64,000 nucleotides of DNA from Burkholderiales bacterium (GCA_016192425.1 JACPUE010000026.1:1-64000), one strand, 5' to 3'. Shown: positions 9,562-19,813, counted from the stretch's first letter. Program-made: numbers and translations. The notes: generated by a model not told the origin, from the letters alone.

Positions 9562-11496
9562 ATGAAGCCCCAAGCCGACCACATGCTCGCACCGCTGGCC
9601 TATGCGGTGCGCTCCAGCCACCGGGACAAGCGCGTCAGCGCGGAGGACGCCGTCATGCTCATCCACGACGGCGACACGGTGGTGACCGGCGGTTTCGTGG
9701 GCATTGGCTTTGCCGAGGGCATAGCCGTGGCGCTGGCCCAGCGCTTTGCCGCCACGCAGCAGCCGCGCAATCTGACCCTGGCCTATGCAGCGGGGCAGGG
9801 CGACGGCAAGCACCGGGGGCTCAACCACCTGGGCGAACCCGGCCTGCTGGCCCGCGTGATTGGCGGGCACTGGGGCCTGGTGCCGCGCATCCAGAAGCTG
9901 GCGGTAGAGAACCAGATCGAGGCCTGGAACCTGCCGCAGGGCGTGATCTCGCACCTGCTGCGCGACATTGCAGCGGGCAAGCCCGGCACGCTCACGCGCG
10001 TGGGGCTGGACACCTTTGTCGACCCGCGCCACGGCGGCGGCAAGCTCAACGCGCGCACCACCGAGGACCTGGTGCGCCGCATGGAGATCGACGGCGAGGA
10101 CTACCTGTTCTACAAGGCGTTTCCCGTGCACGTGGGCATCATCCGCGCCACCACGGCCGACCCCGACGGCAACCTCACCATGGAGCGCGAGGCCCTCACG
10201 CTGGAGGCCCTGGCCATCGCCATGGCAGCGCGCAATTCGGGCGGCGTGGTGATTGCGCAGGTCGAGCGCATCGCCGAGCGCGGCTCGCTCAACCCGCGCC
10301 AGGTCAAGGTGCCGGGCGTGCTGGTCGATGCCGTGGTGCTGGCCACCGACCCGGCGCACCACCCGCAGACCTTTGCCGAGCCCTACAACCCCGCCTATTC
10401 GGGCGAACTGCGCGTGCCCATGGACAGCGTGCCCGCCATGCTGCTGACCGAGCGCAAGGTGATCGCCCGCCGCGCCGCGCAGGAGCTGCGCCCGCACCAG
10501 GTGGTCAACCTGGGCATCGGCATGCCCGAGGGCGTGGCCAGCGTGGCGGCCGAGGAGCGCATCATCGACCTGGTCACGCTGACCGCCGAGCCCGGCGTGA
10601 TCGGCGGCATCCCGGCCGGTGGGCTCAACTTCGGCGCGGCGGTCAACGCCCAGGCCATCATCGACCAGCCCAGCCAGTTCGACTTCTACGACGGCGGCGG
10701 GCTGGACATCGCCATCCTGGGCCTGGCGCAGGCCGACGCGCACGGCAACCTCAACGTCAGCAAGTTCGGCCCCCGGCTGGCGGGCGCGGGCGGCTTCATC
10801 AACATCAGCCAGAACGCCAAGACGGTGGTGTTCGTCGGCACCTTCACGGCGGGCGCGCTGCAGGTGCAGGTGGACGCAGGGCATCTGCGTATCGTGCACG
10901 AGGGCGGGGCGCGCAAGTTTGTGCGCGCAGTGGAGCACCGCACCTTCAGCGGGGCCGAGGCGCTGCGGCGCGGCCAGCGCGTGCTGTACGTGACCGAGCG
11001 CTGCGTGTTCCGCCTGGTGGCCGACCCCGGCGACCCCGCCCAGGGCGCGCTGGAACTCATCGAACTGGCGCCGGGCATCGACCTGGAGCGCGACGTGCTG
11101 GCGCACATGGCCTTTCGCCCGCGCATCAGCCCCGGCCTGCGTGCCATGGACGCGCGCCTGTTTGCGCCAGAGCCCATCGGCCTGCGCGAGCAACTGCAAA
11201 GCCGCCCCCTGGCCGAGCGCTTTGTGCTCGACGCCGCGCGCCTTCGCCTGCACATCGACTTTTCGGGGCTGCACGTGGGCGACAGCGCCACGGTGGTGGC
11301 CATCGACGCCGAGGTGCGCCGCCTGCTCGCCGGGCTGGGCCAGCGGGTGTCGGTGGTGGTCAACTACGACCACTTCAGCATCGCCCCGGAACTGGCCGAC
11401 GCCTACGCCGCCATGGTGCAGGCCCTCACGCAAGAGCACTACACCGCCGTGCAGCGCTACGGCACGGTGGGTTTCCTCAAGACCTTGCTGGGCTGA
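9562..11496 (+). CDS. acyl-CoA:acetate/3-ketoacid CoA-transferase, fused subunits
   Basis: A 644-residue family I CoA-transferase with alpha-like and beta-like halves in one chain, as in YdiF/propionate CoA-transferase. The N-terminal half has [17 protein letters not shown]. The second half has [10 protein letters not shown] and [14 protein letters not shown], where Glu343 should form the covalent CoA-thioester. It exceeds the ~530 residues usual for YdiF by about 110, all in a C-terminal extension ([11 protein letters not shown] ... [12 protein letters not shown]). The substrate pair cannot be read from the sequence. It is followed directly by repeat copy 3 and then a LysR regulator. Confidence 0.85.
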   Translation: MKPQADHMLAPLAYAVRSSHRDKRVSAEDAVMLIHDGDTVVTGGFVGIGFAEGIAVALAQRFAATQQPRNLTLAYAAGQGDGKHRGLNHLGEPGLLARVIGGHWGLVPRIQKLAVENQIEAWNLPQGVISHLLRDIAAGKPGTLTRVGLDTFVDPRHGGGKLNARTTEDLVRRMEIDGEDYLFYKAFPVHVGIIRATTADPDGNLTMEREALTLEALAIAMAARNSGGVVIAQVERIAERGSLNPRQVKVPGVLVDAVVLATDPAHHPQTFAEPYNPAYSGELRVPMDSVPAMLLTERKVIARRAAQELRPHQVVNLGIGMPEGVASVAAEERIIDLVTLTAEPGVIGGIPAGGLNFGAAVNAQAIIDQPSQFDFYDGGGLDIAILGLAQADAHGNLNVSKFGPRLAGAGGFINISQNAKTVVFVGTFTAGALQVQVDAGHLRIVHEGGARKFVRAVEHRTFSGAEALRRGQRVLYVTERCVFRLVADPGDPAQGALELIELAPGIDLERDVLAHMAFRPRISPGLRAMDARLFAPEPIGLREQLQSRPLAERFVLDAARLRLHIDFSGLHVGDSATVVAIDAEVRRLLAGLGQRVSVVVNYDHFSIAPELADAYAAMVQALTQEHYTAVQRYGTVGFLKTLLG

Positions 11497-11497
11497 A

Positions 11498-11560
11498 TGC
11501 TATAAAAATAATAGCTGCTAGCGCTTGATGGACGGGCGCTGGAGGCTGATTTTGCTTTGA
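11498..11560 (+). repeat. dispersed TGCTATAAA-type repeat, copy 3
   Basis: Reads TGCTATAAAAATAATAGCTG, then CTAGCGCTTGATGGACGGGC, GCTGGAGGC and TTTTGCTTTGAA. It starts two bases after the CoA-transferase stop and is the fullest copy in the window. Confidence 0.75.
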
Positions 11561-11629
11561 ATCCATGGGCATGGGCCGCGTGGGGGCTCCGGCGCACGGG
11601 GGCGCGCTTTGTCCCGATAATTCCCCCCC

Positions 11630-12583
11630 ATGGACAAGCTCAAGGCCTTCGAGTCTTTCGTGTCGGTGGCCACGCGCGGCAGCCTCACGGCAGCGGCGCG
11701 CGCCGAGGGTGTGGCGCCTGCCATCATGGGGCGGCGGCTGGATGCGCTGGAGGAGCACCTGGGCGTCAAGCTCCTGGTGCGCACCACGCGGCGCATCAGC
11801 CTCACGCACGAAGGCGCCGCCTTTCTGGAAGACTGCCAGCGCCTGCTGGCCGACGTGGCCAATGCCGAGGCCAGCGTGTCGGCCGGGGGCGTGCGGGCCA
11901 ACGGCCATTTGCGCGTGACGGCTCCCGCAGGCTTTGGCCGCCGCCATGTGGCGCCGCTGGTGCCCCGGTTCCTGGCCGAGCAGCCCGAGGTGACGCTCTC
12001 GCTCAACCTCAGCGACCGCGTGGTGGACCTGGCAGCCGAGGGCTTTGACTGCGCCGTGCGCGTGGGCGACCTGCCCGACTCGTCGCTGGTGAGCGTGCGC
12101 GTGGCCGACAACCGGCGCCTGTGCGTGGCCACGCCCGAATACCTGCAGCGCAACGGCACGCCGCGCCACCCCAGCGAACTGGTGCAGCACGATTGCCTGA
12201 CGCTCTCCAGCGAAGCCTCGCAGACGCGGGGCTGGGCGTTCCGCATGCCCACACAGGCCGGTGGCGCCGAGGTGGTGCACCTCAAGCCCGCGGGGCCCAT
12301 GGACTGCTCGGACGGCCAGGTGCTGTACGACTGGTGCCTGGCGGGCCACGGTATTGCCTGGCGCAGCACCTGGGAGGTGGAGGGCGACATTGCCGCCGGT
12401 CGGCTGGTGGCTGTGCTGGAGGAGTTTGCCGCGCCGCCCAACGGCATTTACGTGCTGTTCCCGCAGCGCAAGCACCTGCCGCTGCGGGTTCGTTTATGGA
12501 TCGATTTTCTGCGCCACCACTTTGCCCAGCCCGCCTTCTGGTCGCGGGCGGCAGGAGGCGAAACCCCAAACCAAGGAAGCTAG
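11630..12583 (+). CDS. LysR-family transcriptional regulator
   Basis: A 317-residue LTTR. The N-terminal winged helix-turn-helix (KLKAFESFVSVATRGSLTAA ... LEEHLGVKLLVRTTR) covers residues 1-60. A periplasmic-binding-like effector domain follows, with FLAEQPEVTLSLNLSDRVVD near 110-130. It most resembles the CrgA/DmlR branch that is common in betaproteobacteria. The downstream DUF2214 gene starts four bases after its stop, so the two are probably co-transcribed. Effector and targets are unknown. Confidence 0.88.
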   Translation: MDKLKAFESFVSVATRGSLTAAARAEGVAPAIMGRRLDALEEHLGVKLLVRTTRRISLTHEGAAFLEDCQRLLADVANAEASVSAGGVRANGHLRVTAPAGFGRRHVAPLVPRFLAEQPEVTLSLNLSDRVVDLAAEGFDCAVRVGDLPDSSLVSVRVADNRRLCVATPEYLQRNGTPRHPSELVQHDCLTLSSEASQTRGWAFRMPTQAGGAEVVHLKPAGPMDCSDGQVLYDWCLAGHGIAWRSTWEVEGDIAAGRLVAVLEEFAAPPNGIYVLFPQRKHLPLRVRLWIDFLRHHFAQPAFWSRAAGGETPNQGS

Positions 12584-12587
12584 CACC

Positions 12588-13043
12588 GTGATCGTCGAGA
12601 GTTTTCTGGCCTACGCCCACATCATGGCCTTTTTGATGCTGGCCACCTTCATGACCAGCGAGACCGCGCTGTGCCGCGCCGAGTGGATCAACCCGGCCGT
12701 GGTCCGGCGCCTGGTGTGGGTCAATCTGCTGAGCCTGGTGTCCGGCGGCCTGGTGCTGCTCACAGGGCTGGCGCGCACCTTCTGGGGCGTCAAGGGCGTG
12801 GCCTGGTACTGGGCGCAGCCCCTGCTGCACACCAAGATCACGCTGCTGGTGGCCATGCTGGGGCTGCTGTTGCTGGCCGCACGGCGCTACCGTGCGTGGC
12901 GCCGCGAACTGGACGCCCAGGGCAGCCTGCCCCCGGCCGATGCACTGCGGCGCACGCGCAGCCTGGTGATGTGGTCTGCGCACCTGATGGTGGTGGTGGT
13001 CCTGCTGGCCGTGTGCCTGGCGCGGGGCGTGGGCACGCGCTGA
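12588..13043 (+). CDS. DUF2214 family membrane protein
   Basis: A 151-residue protein with about four hydrophobic segments (FLAYAHIMAFLMLATFM, LLSLVSGGLVLLTGLA, ITLLVAMLGLLLLAA, HLMVVVVLLAVCLA), matching the small DUF2214 inner-membrane family. The GTG start at 12588 is used because AAGGAAG precedes it by about eight bases and the family N-terminus follows directly. It sits four bases after the LysR gene. Function unknown. Confidence 0.75.
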   Translation: MIVESFLAYAHIMAFLMLATFMTSETALCRAEWINPAVVRRLVWVNLLSLVSGGLVLLTGLARTFWGVKGVAWYWAQPLLHTKITLLVAMLGLLLLAARRYRAWRRELDAQGSLPPADALRRTRSLVMWSAHLMVVVVLLAVCLARGVGTR

Positions 13044-13084
13044 CGGTCATTCCCCAGGCGCTGGCGCATGCCGGGGGGATCGGT

Positions 13085-13378
13085 TTACTTCTTCAGGCAC
13101 TCGCTCATGAAGGCCTTGCGTTCGTCGCCCTTGAGGGTCTTGGCCTTGGCGTCGGCGTTGCAGGTCTTCATCTTGTCTTGCTGCGTGGCGGGTTTGTTGC
13201 TGAGGCATTCCTTCATGAAGGCCTTGCGCTCGTCGCCTTTGAGGTCCTTGGTCTTGGCGTCTGCATTGCAGGTGGCCATCTTGCCTTGCTGCTTGGTGGG
13301 GGCCTTCTCTTCGGCGGCGTGGGCGCTGCCCAGGGCCAGGGACAGGGCCAGTGCACTGAACGTGAAAAGCTGCTTCAT
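13085..13378 (-). CDS. PsiF repeat-family periplasmic protein
   Basis: A 97-residue exported protein with a signal peptide ending in GSAHA (about residue 21). Two copies of the PsiF repeat follow (CNADAKTKDLKGDERKAFMK and CNADAKAKTLKGDERKAFMS), each with paired cysteines. The family was named for phosphate-starvation induction in E. coli, but its role is unknown. It is divergent from argS. No Pho box was identified in the 114-base spacer. Confidence 0.85.
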   Translation of the reverse strand: MKQLFTFSALALSLALGSAHAAEEKAPTKQQGKMATCNADAKTKDLKGDERKAFMKECLSNKPATQQDKMKTCNADAKAKTLKGDERKAFMSECLKK

Positions 13379-13492
13379 GGGTTCTCCAGAGTGGTGAAAA
13401 GGGCTGGCGAAATTCCAACACACAAGCGCTCTGCGCACAACGCATGGCGAGGCGGGCGTGGGCTGGGCGCCACGGCCCCGTAAAATCCCGCG

Positions 13493-15190
13493 ATGCTTTC
13501 CGTCAAGAACGAATTGCTCGCCGCCCTGGCGGCCGAGCTGGAACAACTTTCCCCCGGCGCAGGTGCCAAGGCGGCGTTCGAGTCGCCCAAGGTCGCCGCA
13601 CACGGCGACTTTGCCTGCACTGCGGCCATGCAACTGGCCAAGCCGCTCAAGCTCAACCCGCGCGCCTTGGGCGAACAGCTCAAGGCTGCGCTGGAGGCCA
13701 CACCCGCCTACCAGCGCTGGGCCGATGCCATCGAGATCGCGGGCCCTGGGTTCCTGAACATCCGCCTCAAGCCCGCTGCCAAGCAGGAAGTGGTGCGCGA
13801 AGTGCTGGCCGCAGGCGGGCGCTTTGGCTGCCAGCCCGCGCGCGGCGAGCGCGTGCTGGTGGAGTTTGTCTCGGCCAACCCCACGGGCCCGCTGCACGTG
13901 GGCCACGGCCGCCAGGCTGCGATCGGCGACGCCATCAGCAACCTGTTTGCCACGCAAGGCTGGAGCGTGCACCGCGAGTTCTATTACAACGACGCGGGCG
14001 TGCAGATCGACACCCTCACCAAGAGCACGCAGCTGCGCGCCAAGGGCTTCAAGCCTGGCGACGACTGCTGGCCCACCGACAGCGACAACCCGCTGGCCAA
14101 GAACTTCTACAACGGCGACTACATCGCCGACATCGCCGAGGCCTTCAAGGCCAAGGCCACCGTCAAGGCCGACGACCGCGAGTTCACGGCCAATGGCGAC
14201 GTGGAGGACTACGACAACATCCGCCAGTTTGCCGTGGCCTACCTGCGCAACGAGCAGGACAAGGACCTGCAGGCCTTCAACCTCCATTTCGACGAGTACT
14301 ACCTCGAATCGAGCCTTTACACCAGCGGCCGTGTCGAGCAGGCTGTGAACAAGCTCATCGCGGGCGGCCACACCTACGAGCAGGACGGTGCGCTGTGGCT
14401 CAGGTCCACCGACTACGGCGACGACAAGGACCGCGTCATGCGCAAGGGCGACGGCACCTACACCTACTTCGTGCCCGACGTGGCCTACCACATCACCAAA
14501 TGGGAGCGCGGCTACTCCAGGGTCGTCAACATCCAGGGCACGGACCACCACGGCACCATCGCGCGCGTGCGCGCCGGCCTGCAGGCGGCCGCCGTGGGCA
14601 TTCCGCAGGGCTACCCCGACTACGTGCTGCACACCATGGTGCGCGTGGTCAAGGGCGGCGAGGAGGTCAAGATCAGCAAGCGCGCGGGCAGCTACGTCAC
14701 GCTGCGCGACCTGATCGAGTGGACCAGCAAGGACGCCGTGCGCTTCTTCCTCCTGAGCCGCAAGCCCGACACCGAGTACACCTTCGACGTCGACCTGGCC
14801 GTGCAGCAGAACAACGACAACCCGGTGTACTACGTGCAGTACGCGCATGCGCGCATCTGCTCGGTGCTCACGGCCTGGGGCGGCGATATGGCCAGCCTGC
14901 AGGACGCCGACCTTTCCGCGCTCCACGGCCCGCAGGCCCAGGCGCTGATGCTGCAACTGGCCAAATACCCCGAGATGCTGACCGCCGCCACCGAGGGCGA
15001 GGCGCCGCACGACGTCACCTTCTACCTGCGCGACCTGGCGGCCAGCTACCACAGCTACTACGACGCCGAGCGCATCCTGGTGGACGACGACACCGTCAAG
15101 CGGGCGCGCCTGGCGCTGATCGCTGCCACTGCGCAGGTATTGCACAATGGTTTGGCGGTGCTGGGCGTATCGGCCCCCCGCAGAATGTGA
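13493..15190 (+). CDS. argS: arginine--tRNA ligase
   Basis: A 565-residue class I aminoacyl-tRNA synthetase that charges tRNA-Arg. The N-terminal Add-1 domain is followed by the HIGH-type motif HVGHGRQ near residue 134 (after ANPTGPL). The catalytic domain ends in KISKRAG near 393, replacing KMSKS, and the C-terminal part is the DALR anticodon-binding domain ([16 protein letters not shown]). Length is normal. The SPOR protein gene follows after eleven bases. Confidence 0.95.
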   Translation: MLSVKNELLAALAAELEQLSPGAGAKAAFESPKVAAHGDFACTAAMQLAKPLKLNPRALGEQLKAALEATPAYQRWADAIEIAGPGFLNIRLKPAAKQEVVREVLAAGGRFGCQPARGERVLVEFVSANPTGPLHVGHGRQAAIGDAISNLFATQGWSVHREFYYNDAGVQIDTLTKSTQLRAKGFKPGDDCWPTDSDNPLAKNFYNGDYIADIAEAFKAKATVKADDREFTANGDVEDYDNIRQFAVAYLRNEQDKDLQAFNLHFDEYYLESSLYTSGRVEQAVNKLIAGGHTYEQDGALWLRSTDYGDDKDRVMRKGDGTYTYFVPDVAYHITKWERGYSRVVNIQGTDHHGTIARVRAGLQAAAVGIPQGYPDYVLHTMVRVVKGGEEVKISKRAGSYVTLRDLIEWTSKDAVRFFLLSRKPDTEYTFDVDLAVQQNNDNPVYYVQYAHARICSVLTAWGGDMASLQDADLSALHGPQAQALMLQLAKYPEMLTAATEGEAPHDVTFYLRDLAASYHSYYDAERILVDDDTVKRARLALIAATAQVLHNGLAVLGVSAPRRM

Positions 15191-15201
15191 GCAACTGACT
15201 T

Positions 15202-15837
15202 ATGAAAACCCAACACCGGGGCGGAACCATCGTCGGATTCATCATCGGCCTGATCGTGGGCCTGGGTGCCGCCTTGGCGGTGGCCGTGTACGTCACCAAG
15301 GTGCCCGTGCCCTTCATGAACAAAGGGGCCGTGCGCAATGGAGACACCGACGAAGCCGAGGCGCGCAAGAACCGCGACTGGAACGTCAACGCGCCGCTGG
15401 CGGGCAAAACCCCCGCCAAGGTCACCGCGCCGCCTGCCTCTGCTGCGGCCTCGGGGCCCGTGGTGGCCGCGTCTGCACCCGACGCCCGCCCGCCCGCCAC
15501 TGCGGCCAAGCCCGCGGCAAGCAAGGCAGAGGGCAAGCCCGGCGCCGATCCGCTGGGGGATCTGGCCAGCGCCCGGGCGGCGGCGGCCGGGCAGGTCGAT
15601 CCGTTTGACTACTTCGTGCAGGCCGGCGCCTTCCGTACCCAGCAGGACGCCGATGCGCAGCGCGCCAAGCTGGCCATGCTGGGCTGGGAGGCGCGGGTGA
15701 GCGAACGCGAGCAGAACGGACGCAACGTGTACCGCGTGCGCATCGGGCCCTTTGCCAAGCGCGATGATGCCGACCAGCTCAAGGAAAAACTGGCGGGCGC
15801 CGGGGTCGAGTCGGCCCTGGTACGGGTGCAGCGCTGA
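15202..15837 (+). CDS. SPOR domain-containing protein (FtsN-like)
   Basis: A 211-residue bitopic inner-membrane protein. A short cytoplasmic N-terminus precedes one membrane segment (IVGFIIGLIVGLGAALAVAV). A Pro/Ala-rich linker of about 90 residues leads to a C-terminal SPOR domain (DYFVQAGAFRTQQDADAQRA ... NVYRVRIGPFAKRDDADQL), which binds denuded septal peptidoglycan. This is FtsN architecture, and the place after argS is the usual one in betaproteobacteria. Whether it is the essential FtsN is not shown. Confidence 0.85.
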   Translation: MKTQHRGGTIVGFIIGLIVGLGAALAVAVYVTKVPVPFMNKGAVRNGDTDEAEARKNRDWNVNAPLAGKTPAKVTAPPASAAASGPVVAASAPDARPPATAAKPAASKAEGKPGADPLGDLASARAAAAGQVDPFDYFVQAGAFRTQQDADAQRAKLAMLGWEARVSEREQNGRNVYRVRIGPFAKRDDADQLKEKLAGAGVESALVRVQR

Positions 15838-15892
15838 ACTTTTGCCACCCCCCGCGCTCCCACCGCACACCCGTCAACGGAGATCACTGGAT

Positions 15893-16540
15893 ATGAAACG
15901 ACGCAGCTTCACCCTTTCGGCCGCATCGGCCCTGGCCGCTTCCAGCCTGGCCTTGCCCGCCTGGGCCCAGGCCCAGCCGAAGGAAGGCAAGGACTACACC
16001 CGCCTGGGCAAGCCCGTGGCCACCGATGCGCCCGCGGGCAAGGTCGAGGTGATCGAGTTCTTCTGGTACAACTGCGGCCACTGCCACAACTTCGAGCCCG
16101 TGTTCGAGTCCTGGGCCAAGGGGGCGCCGGCCAAGGGCGTGTCGGTGCGCCGCGTGCCTGTGGCGTTCAACGCCACCTTTGTGCCCCAGCAAAAGCTCTA
16201 TTACGCGCTGCAGGGCATGGGCAAGGTGGAAGAACTGCATGCACGCGTGTTCCGCGCCATCCATGTGGAAAAGGTCAACCTCTCCAAGGACGAGGCCATC
16301 ATGGCCTGGATGGCCAAGCAGCCGGGCATCGACCTGGCCAAGTTCAAGGAAATGTTCGCTTCCTTCAATGTGGCCAGCCAGATCAAGCGGGCCACGCAAC
16401 TGCAGGAGGCCTATGGGGTCGAAGGCACGCCGTCCATGGGCGTGGCAGGGCGGTTCTACACCGACGGCACCATGGCGGGCAGCCTGAACGCCGTGCTGCA
16501 GGTGGTGGATTACCTGGTGGACGTGGCCCGCAAGGGCTGA
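15893..16540 (+). CDS. dsbA: thiol:disulfide interchange protein DsbA
   Basis: A 215-residue periplasmic thioredoxin-fold oxidase. The signal peptide (MKRRSFTLSAASALAASSLA) ends near AWAQA. The active site is Cys61-Gly-His-Cys64, and the cis-Pro loop is EGTPSMGV. It forms disulfides in exported proteins and is reoxidised by DsbB, which is not in this window. The start has GGAG about ten bases upstream and gives a complete signal peptide. Confidence 0.92.
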   Translation: MKRRSFTLSAASALAASSLALPAWAQAQPKEGKDYTRLGKPVATDAPAGKVEVIEFFWYNCGHCHNFEPVFESWAKGAPAKGVSVRRVPVAFNATFVPQQKLYYALQGMGKVEELHARVFRAIHVEKVNLSKDEAIMAWMAKQPGIDLAKFKEMFASFNVASQIKRATQLQEAYGVEGTPSMGVAGRFYTDGTMAGSLNAVLQVVDYLVDVARKG

Positions 16541-16689
16541 TCTGCCGCCATCGCCCCACGGGCTCCAGCGCCGGATTTCCGTGGGTTCTGCGTCCCGGCC
16601 GCACGGGCCGGGGCTACAATGCTTGCAAGATTCGTGCCCTGCACAAAATTTTGCATGCCCTATCGCGGCATGCCCGACAGGAAAGCCGC

Positions 16690-17367
16690 ATGGACATTCG
16701 TTTTTTGACCCGGTCTGGATGGGCTGCAGCAATGCTGGCAGCTGCCGCTTTGGGCGGTTCTGGGCTTGCCCTGGCTGAAAAGGCCGACCGCAACAAGCCC
16801 ATGAACATCGAGGCCGACGCACTGCGCCACGACGACCTCAAGCAGACCAGCGTGTTTACCGGCCGGGTGGTCATGACCAAAGGCACCATCGTGCTGCGCG
16901 GCGCGCGCCTGGAAGTGCGCCAGGACGCCGAGGGTTACCAGTTCGGCACCGTGAACGCCGAATCCGGGCAGCGGGCCTTCTTCCGCCAGCGGCGCGACGT
17001 GGCGCCGGGCGCCACTGAGGAATTCATCGAGGGCGAGGGCGAGGTTATCGAGTACGACGGCCGCAACGACACGGTGCGTTTTGTGCGCCGCGCCGAACTG
17101 CGCCGCCTGCGCGGCGCCACCATCAGCGACGAGGTCACGGGCGCCGTCATCGTCTACAACAACCTGACCGACGTGTTCACTGTCGATGGCCAGAAAGCTG
17201 CGCCCAATGCGGCCGGTGACGGCCCGGCGCCAGGCGGGCGGGTGCGTGCCGTGCTCTCGCCCAAGGAGCCGCCTGCGGGCGGGGCAAAGGCGCCCGCACC
17301 AGCGCCGGAACCCGCCGGTGCAAGCCCGGACCTGCGGCCCAGCAGCACGCTGGGCGGTACCCGGTGA
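16690..17367 (+). CDS. lptA: lipopolysaccharide transport periplasmic protein LptA
   Basis: A 225-residue periplasmic bridge protein of the Lpt machine that carries LPS from the inner to the outer membrane. The signal peptide spans about residues 1-27 (ending GLALA). The OstA domain follows ([20 protein letters not shown] ... [14 protein letters not shown] ... [12 protein letters not shown]). A Pro/Ala-rich tail of about 50 residues is longer than usual. The start at 16690 keeps the signal peptide compact with AGGAA upstream. Its stop overlaps or closely abuts lptB. Confidence 0.9.
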   Translation: MDIRFLTRSGWAAAMLAAAALGGSGLALAEKADRNKPMNIEADALRHDDLKQTSVFTGRVVMTKGTIVLRGARLEVRQDAEGYQFGTVNAESGQRAFFRQRRDVAPGATEEFIEGEGEVIEYDGRNDTVRFVRRAELRRLRGATISDEVTGAVIVYNNLTDVFTVDGQKAAPNAAGDGPAPGGRVRAVLSPKEPPAGGAKAPAPAPEPAGASPDLRPSSTLGGTR

Positions 17368-17378
17368 ACGGGGGCGGC

Positions 17379-18146
17379 ATGGGCCACACGGAATCTGCAA
17401 CGGCGCACAGCCGGCTTGAAGTGCTGCACCTGGCCAAGGCCTACGGTAGCCGCAAGGTGGTCAAGGACGTCTCGCTCACCGTGCAAAAGGGCGAGGTCGT
17501 CGGCCTGCTCGGCCCCAACGGTGCGGGCAAGACCACGTCGTTCTACATGATCGTCGGCCTGGTGCGCAGCGACGCCGGGGACATCCGCATCGACGGCCAA
17601 TCGGTGGCGCACATGCCCATCCACCGGCGCTCGCGCCTGGGGCTGTCGTACCTGCCGCAGGAAGCGTCGATCTTTCGCAAGCTCAGCGTGCAGGAAAATG
17701 TGCGCGCGGTGCTGGAGCTGCAGCGCGACCCGCAGGGCCAGCCACTGAGCGGCGCTGCAATCGAGGAGCGCCTCACTGCACTGCTGCAGGAACTGCGTGT
17801 GGACCACCTGCGCGAGTCGCCCGCCCTGGCCTTGTCGGGCGGCGAGCGGCGCCGCGTAGAGATTGCCCGCGCCCTGGCCACGCAGCCGCGCTTCATCCTG
17901 CTGGACGAACCCTTTGCAGGCATCGACCCGATTGCCGTGATCGAGATCCAGCGCATCATCGGCTTCCTCAAGGAGCGCGGCATCGGCGTGCTCATCACCG
18001 ACCACAACGTGCGCGAGACGCTGGGCATCTGCGACCATGCCTTCATCATCAGCGACGGGCATGTGCTGGCCCAGGGCACGCCGTCCGAGATCGTGGACAA
18101 CGCCGAGGTGCGCCGCGTGTACCTCGGCGAACATTTCAGGATGTGA
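17379..18146 (+). CDS. lptB: LPS export ABC transporter ATP-binding protein LptB
   Basis: A cytosolic ABC ATPase that powers LPS extraction with LptFG. It has Walker A GPNGAGKT (near residue 46), the Q-loop region YLPQEASIF, signature LSGGERRR, Walker [14 protein letters not shown] and the switch His in LITDHNVRE, all typical of LptB. The ATG at 17379 is chosen; an in-frame GTG at 17364 overlapping the lptA stop is possible. rpoN follows with a one-base stop/start overlap. Confidence 0.93.
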   Translation: MGHTESATAHSRLEVLHLAKAYGSRKVVKDVSLTVQKGEVVGLLGPNGAGKTTSFYMIVGLVRSDAGDIRIDGQSVAHMPIHRRSRLGLSYLPQEASIFRKLSVQENVRAVLELQRDPQGQPLSGAAIEERLTALLQELRVDHLRESPALALSGGERRRVEIARALATQPRFILLDEPFAGIDPIAVIEIQRIIGFLKERGIGVLITDHNVRETLGICDHAFIISDGHVLAQGTPSEIVDNAEVRRVYLGEHFRM

Positions 18147-19711
18147 TGAAGCCAGGGCTCTCGCTCCGCGTATCGCAGCACCTGGCGCTGACGCCGCAGT
18201 TGCAGCAATCCATCCGGCTGCTGCAGCTGTCCACCCAGGAGCTGTCGCAAGAGATCGAGCAGATGCTCGATGAAAACCCGTTCCTGGAACGCTCCAGCGA
18301 CGAAGCCGGGCGCGAGGCTTTCGGCCTGGGCCAGGCGGACGCACCCGCGCAACGCGATGATGCCAGTGTGGACAGTGCTATCGTTTCAGGAGCTGCTAGC
18401 GCAGATACAGCAAGCGCTGAAGGCCAAAATGATGCAGAAACTTCTGTCCTGGGCGAAGAGCCCGGCTGGGAGGGCGACGGCACCACCGACATGGCCCCCG
18501 ACGACAGCGAGTGGGGGGGCGACGCCCCCGCACGCCAGCAAGGCGCGGCCGCCGACGAGGACACCGACGCCAGCGAATGGGTGCACACCCAGGAGTCGCT
18601 CACCGAGCACCTGCACCGCCAGGCCCTGGCGCTGCGCCTGTCCGACGTGGACATGGCGGCGCTGCGCTTTCTCATCGAATCGCTGAACGAAGACGGCTAC
18701 CTCGAAGACCCGATCGAGACCCTGGCCCAGGGGCTGGCGGGCACGGACGACCCCGAGCAGCTTGACGAACTGGTGCACCACTTCACGGTGGCGCTGCGCC
18801 TGCTGCAAAGCCTGGAGCCCACCGGCGTGGGCGCGCGCAACCTGGCCGAGTGCCTGGGCCTGCAGCTGCGCGCGCTGCTGCAGGACGGCGCCCTGGATGC
18901 CGAGACGGTGCAGGCCGCCCTGTGCATGTGCGGTCAGTCGCTGGACCTGCTGGCCCGGCGCGACGTGCGCCGCCTGATGCAGCTGTGCGGCTGCAGCGAG
19001 GAGCGCACCCGCGCCGCCATGGCCCTGATCACCCGGCTGGAGCCGCGCCCCGGCAGGCGCTTCGCCGACGTGGAGCGCAACGCCGTGGTGCCCGACGTGC
19101 TCGTCACGCGCAGCGGGCGCGCGGGGCAGCAGTTTGTCGTGCAGCTCAATCCCGAAGTCATGCCCAAGCTGCGCGTGCACGACGTGTATGCGGGCGCCTT
19201 GCGCGGCCACCGCGGGGGCGAGGGCCACCAGGCGCTGCAGCAGCGCCTGCAGGAGGCGCGCTGGTTCATCAAGAACATCCAGCAGCGCTTTGACACCATC
19301 CTGCGCGTCTCGCGCGCCATCGTCGAGCGGCAGAAGAACTTCTTCGTGCACGGCGAGCTGGCCATGCGCCCGCTGGTGCTGCGCGACATCGCCGACGAAC
19401 TGGGCCTGCACGAATCGACCATCTCGCGCGTGACCACGGCCAAGTACATGGCCACGCCCCAGGGCACCTTCGAGCTCAAGTACTTCTTCGGCTCGGGCCT
19501 GGGCACCGACACGGGCGGCAACGCGTCCAGCACGGCGGTGCGCGCGCTCATCAAGCAGTTCATCGCTGCCGAAAGCCCGGCCAAGCCCCTGTCCGACAGC
19601 CAACTGGCCGACATGCTCAAGGAGCAGGGCATCGAGTGCGCACGCCGCACCGTCGCCAAGTACCGCGAGGCGCTGCGCATCCCCACCGCCACGCTGCGCA
19701 AGGCGTTGTGA
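18146..19711 (+). CDS. rpoN: RNA polymerase sigma-54 factor RpoN
   Basis: A 521-residue sigma-54. The Gln/Leu-rich region I spans about 1-50 (LALTPQLQQSIRLLQLSTQE), the acidic variable region II about 55-140, then the core-binding domain. The C-terminal RpoN box ARRTVAKYREALRIP is near 498-512. The ATG overlaps the lptB TGA. Codons about 77-96 in region II are derived from a dispersed repeat (see 18376) and use ATC-GTT-TCA-GGA type codons unlike the rest. This factor should serve the sigma-54-dependent hydrogenase promoter immediately downstream. Confidence 0.95.
   Translation: MKPGLSLRVSQHLALTPQLQQSIRLLQLSTQELSQEIEQMLDENPFLERSSDEAGREAFGLGQADAPAQRDDASVDSAIVSGAASADTASAEGQNDAETSVLGEEPGWEGDGTTDMAPDDSEWGGDAPARQQGAAADEDTDASEWVHTQESLTEHLHRQALALRLSDVDMAALRFLIESLNEDGYLEDPIETLAQGLAGTDDPEQLDELVHHFTVALRLLQSLEPTGVGARNLAECLGLQLRALLQDGALDAETVQAALCMCGQSLDLLARRDVRRLMQLCGCSEERTRAAMALITRLEPRPGRRFADVERNAVVPDVLVTRSGRAGQQFVVQLNPEVMPKLRVHDVYAGALRGHRGGEGHQALQQRLQEARWFIKNIQQRFDTILRVSRAIVERQKNFFVHGELAMRPLVLRDIADELGLHESTISRVTTAKYMATPQGTFELKYFFGSGLGTDTGGNASSTAVRALIKQFIAAESPAKPLSDSQLADMLKEQGIECARRTVAKYREALRIPTATLRKAL
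18376..18432 (+). repeat. dispersed repeat, copy 4, in frame inside rpoN
   Basis: TGCTAT, then GAGCTGCTAGCGC, then CAAGCGCTGAAGGCCAAAA follow the same order and spacing as intergenic copy 3 (TGCTAT / TAGCTGCTAGCGCTT / GGGCGCTGGAGGC). It adds about 19 codons to the acidic linker of sigma-54, translated approximately AIVSGAASADTASAEGQND. It is diverged but recognisable. Confidence 0.6.
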
Positions 19712-19716
19712 GGTCA

Positions 19717-19743
19717 TCACCCCCCTGAGTCGCCTTCGGCGCC
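19717..19743 (+). repeat. GC-rich boundary repeat, partial copy
   Basis: CACCCCCCTGAGTCGCCTTC followed by GGCGCC matches the left end of the copy at 34031. The middle of the element is missing. CGCTCGCGGAATATATCGCTGAAG at about 19790-19813 resembles the sequence just right of the 34031 copy, suggesting an internally deleted version. Confidence 0.5.
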
Positions 19744-19813
19744 TGGCTGGAACGCGCGTCGCACGTTTCCATGGTTGCTCTCCAGGAAGGCGCTCGCGGA
19801 ATATATCGCTGAA

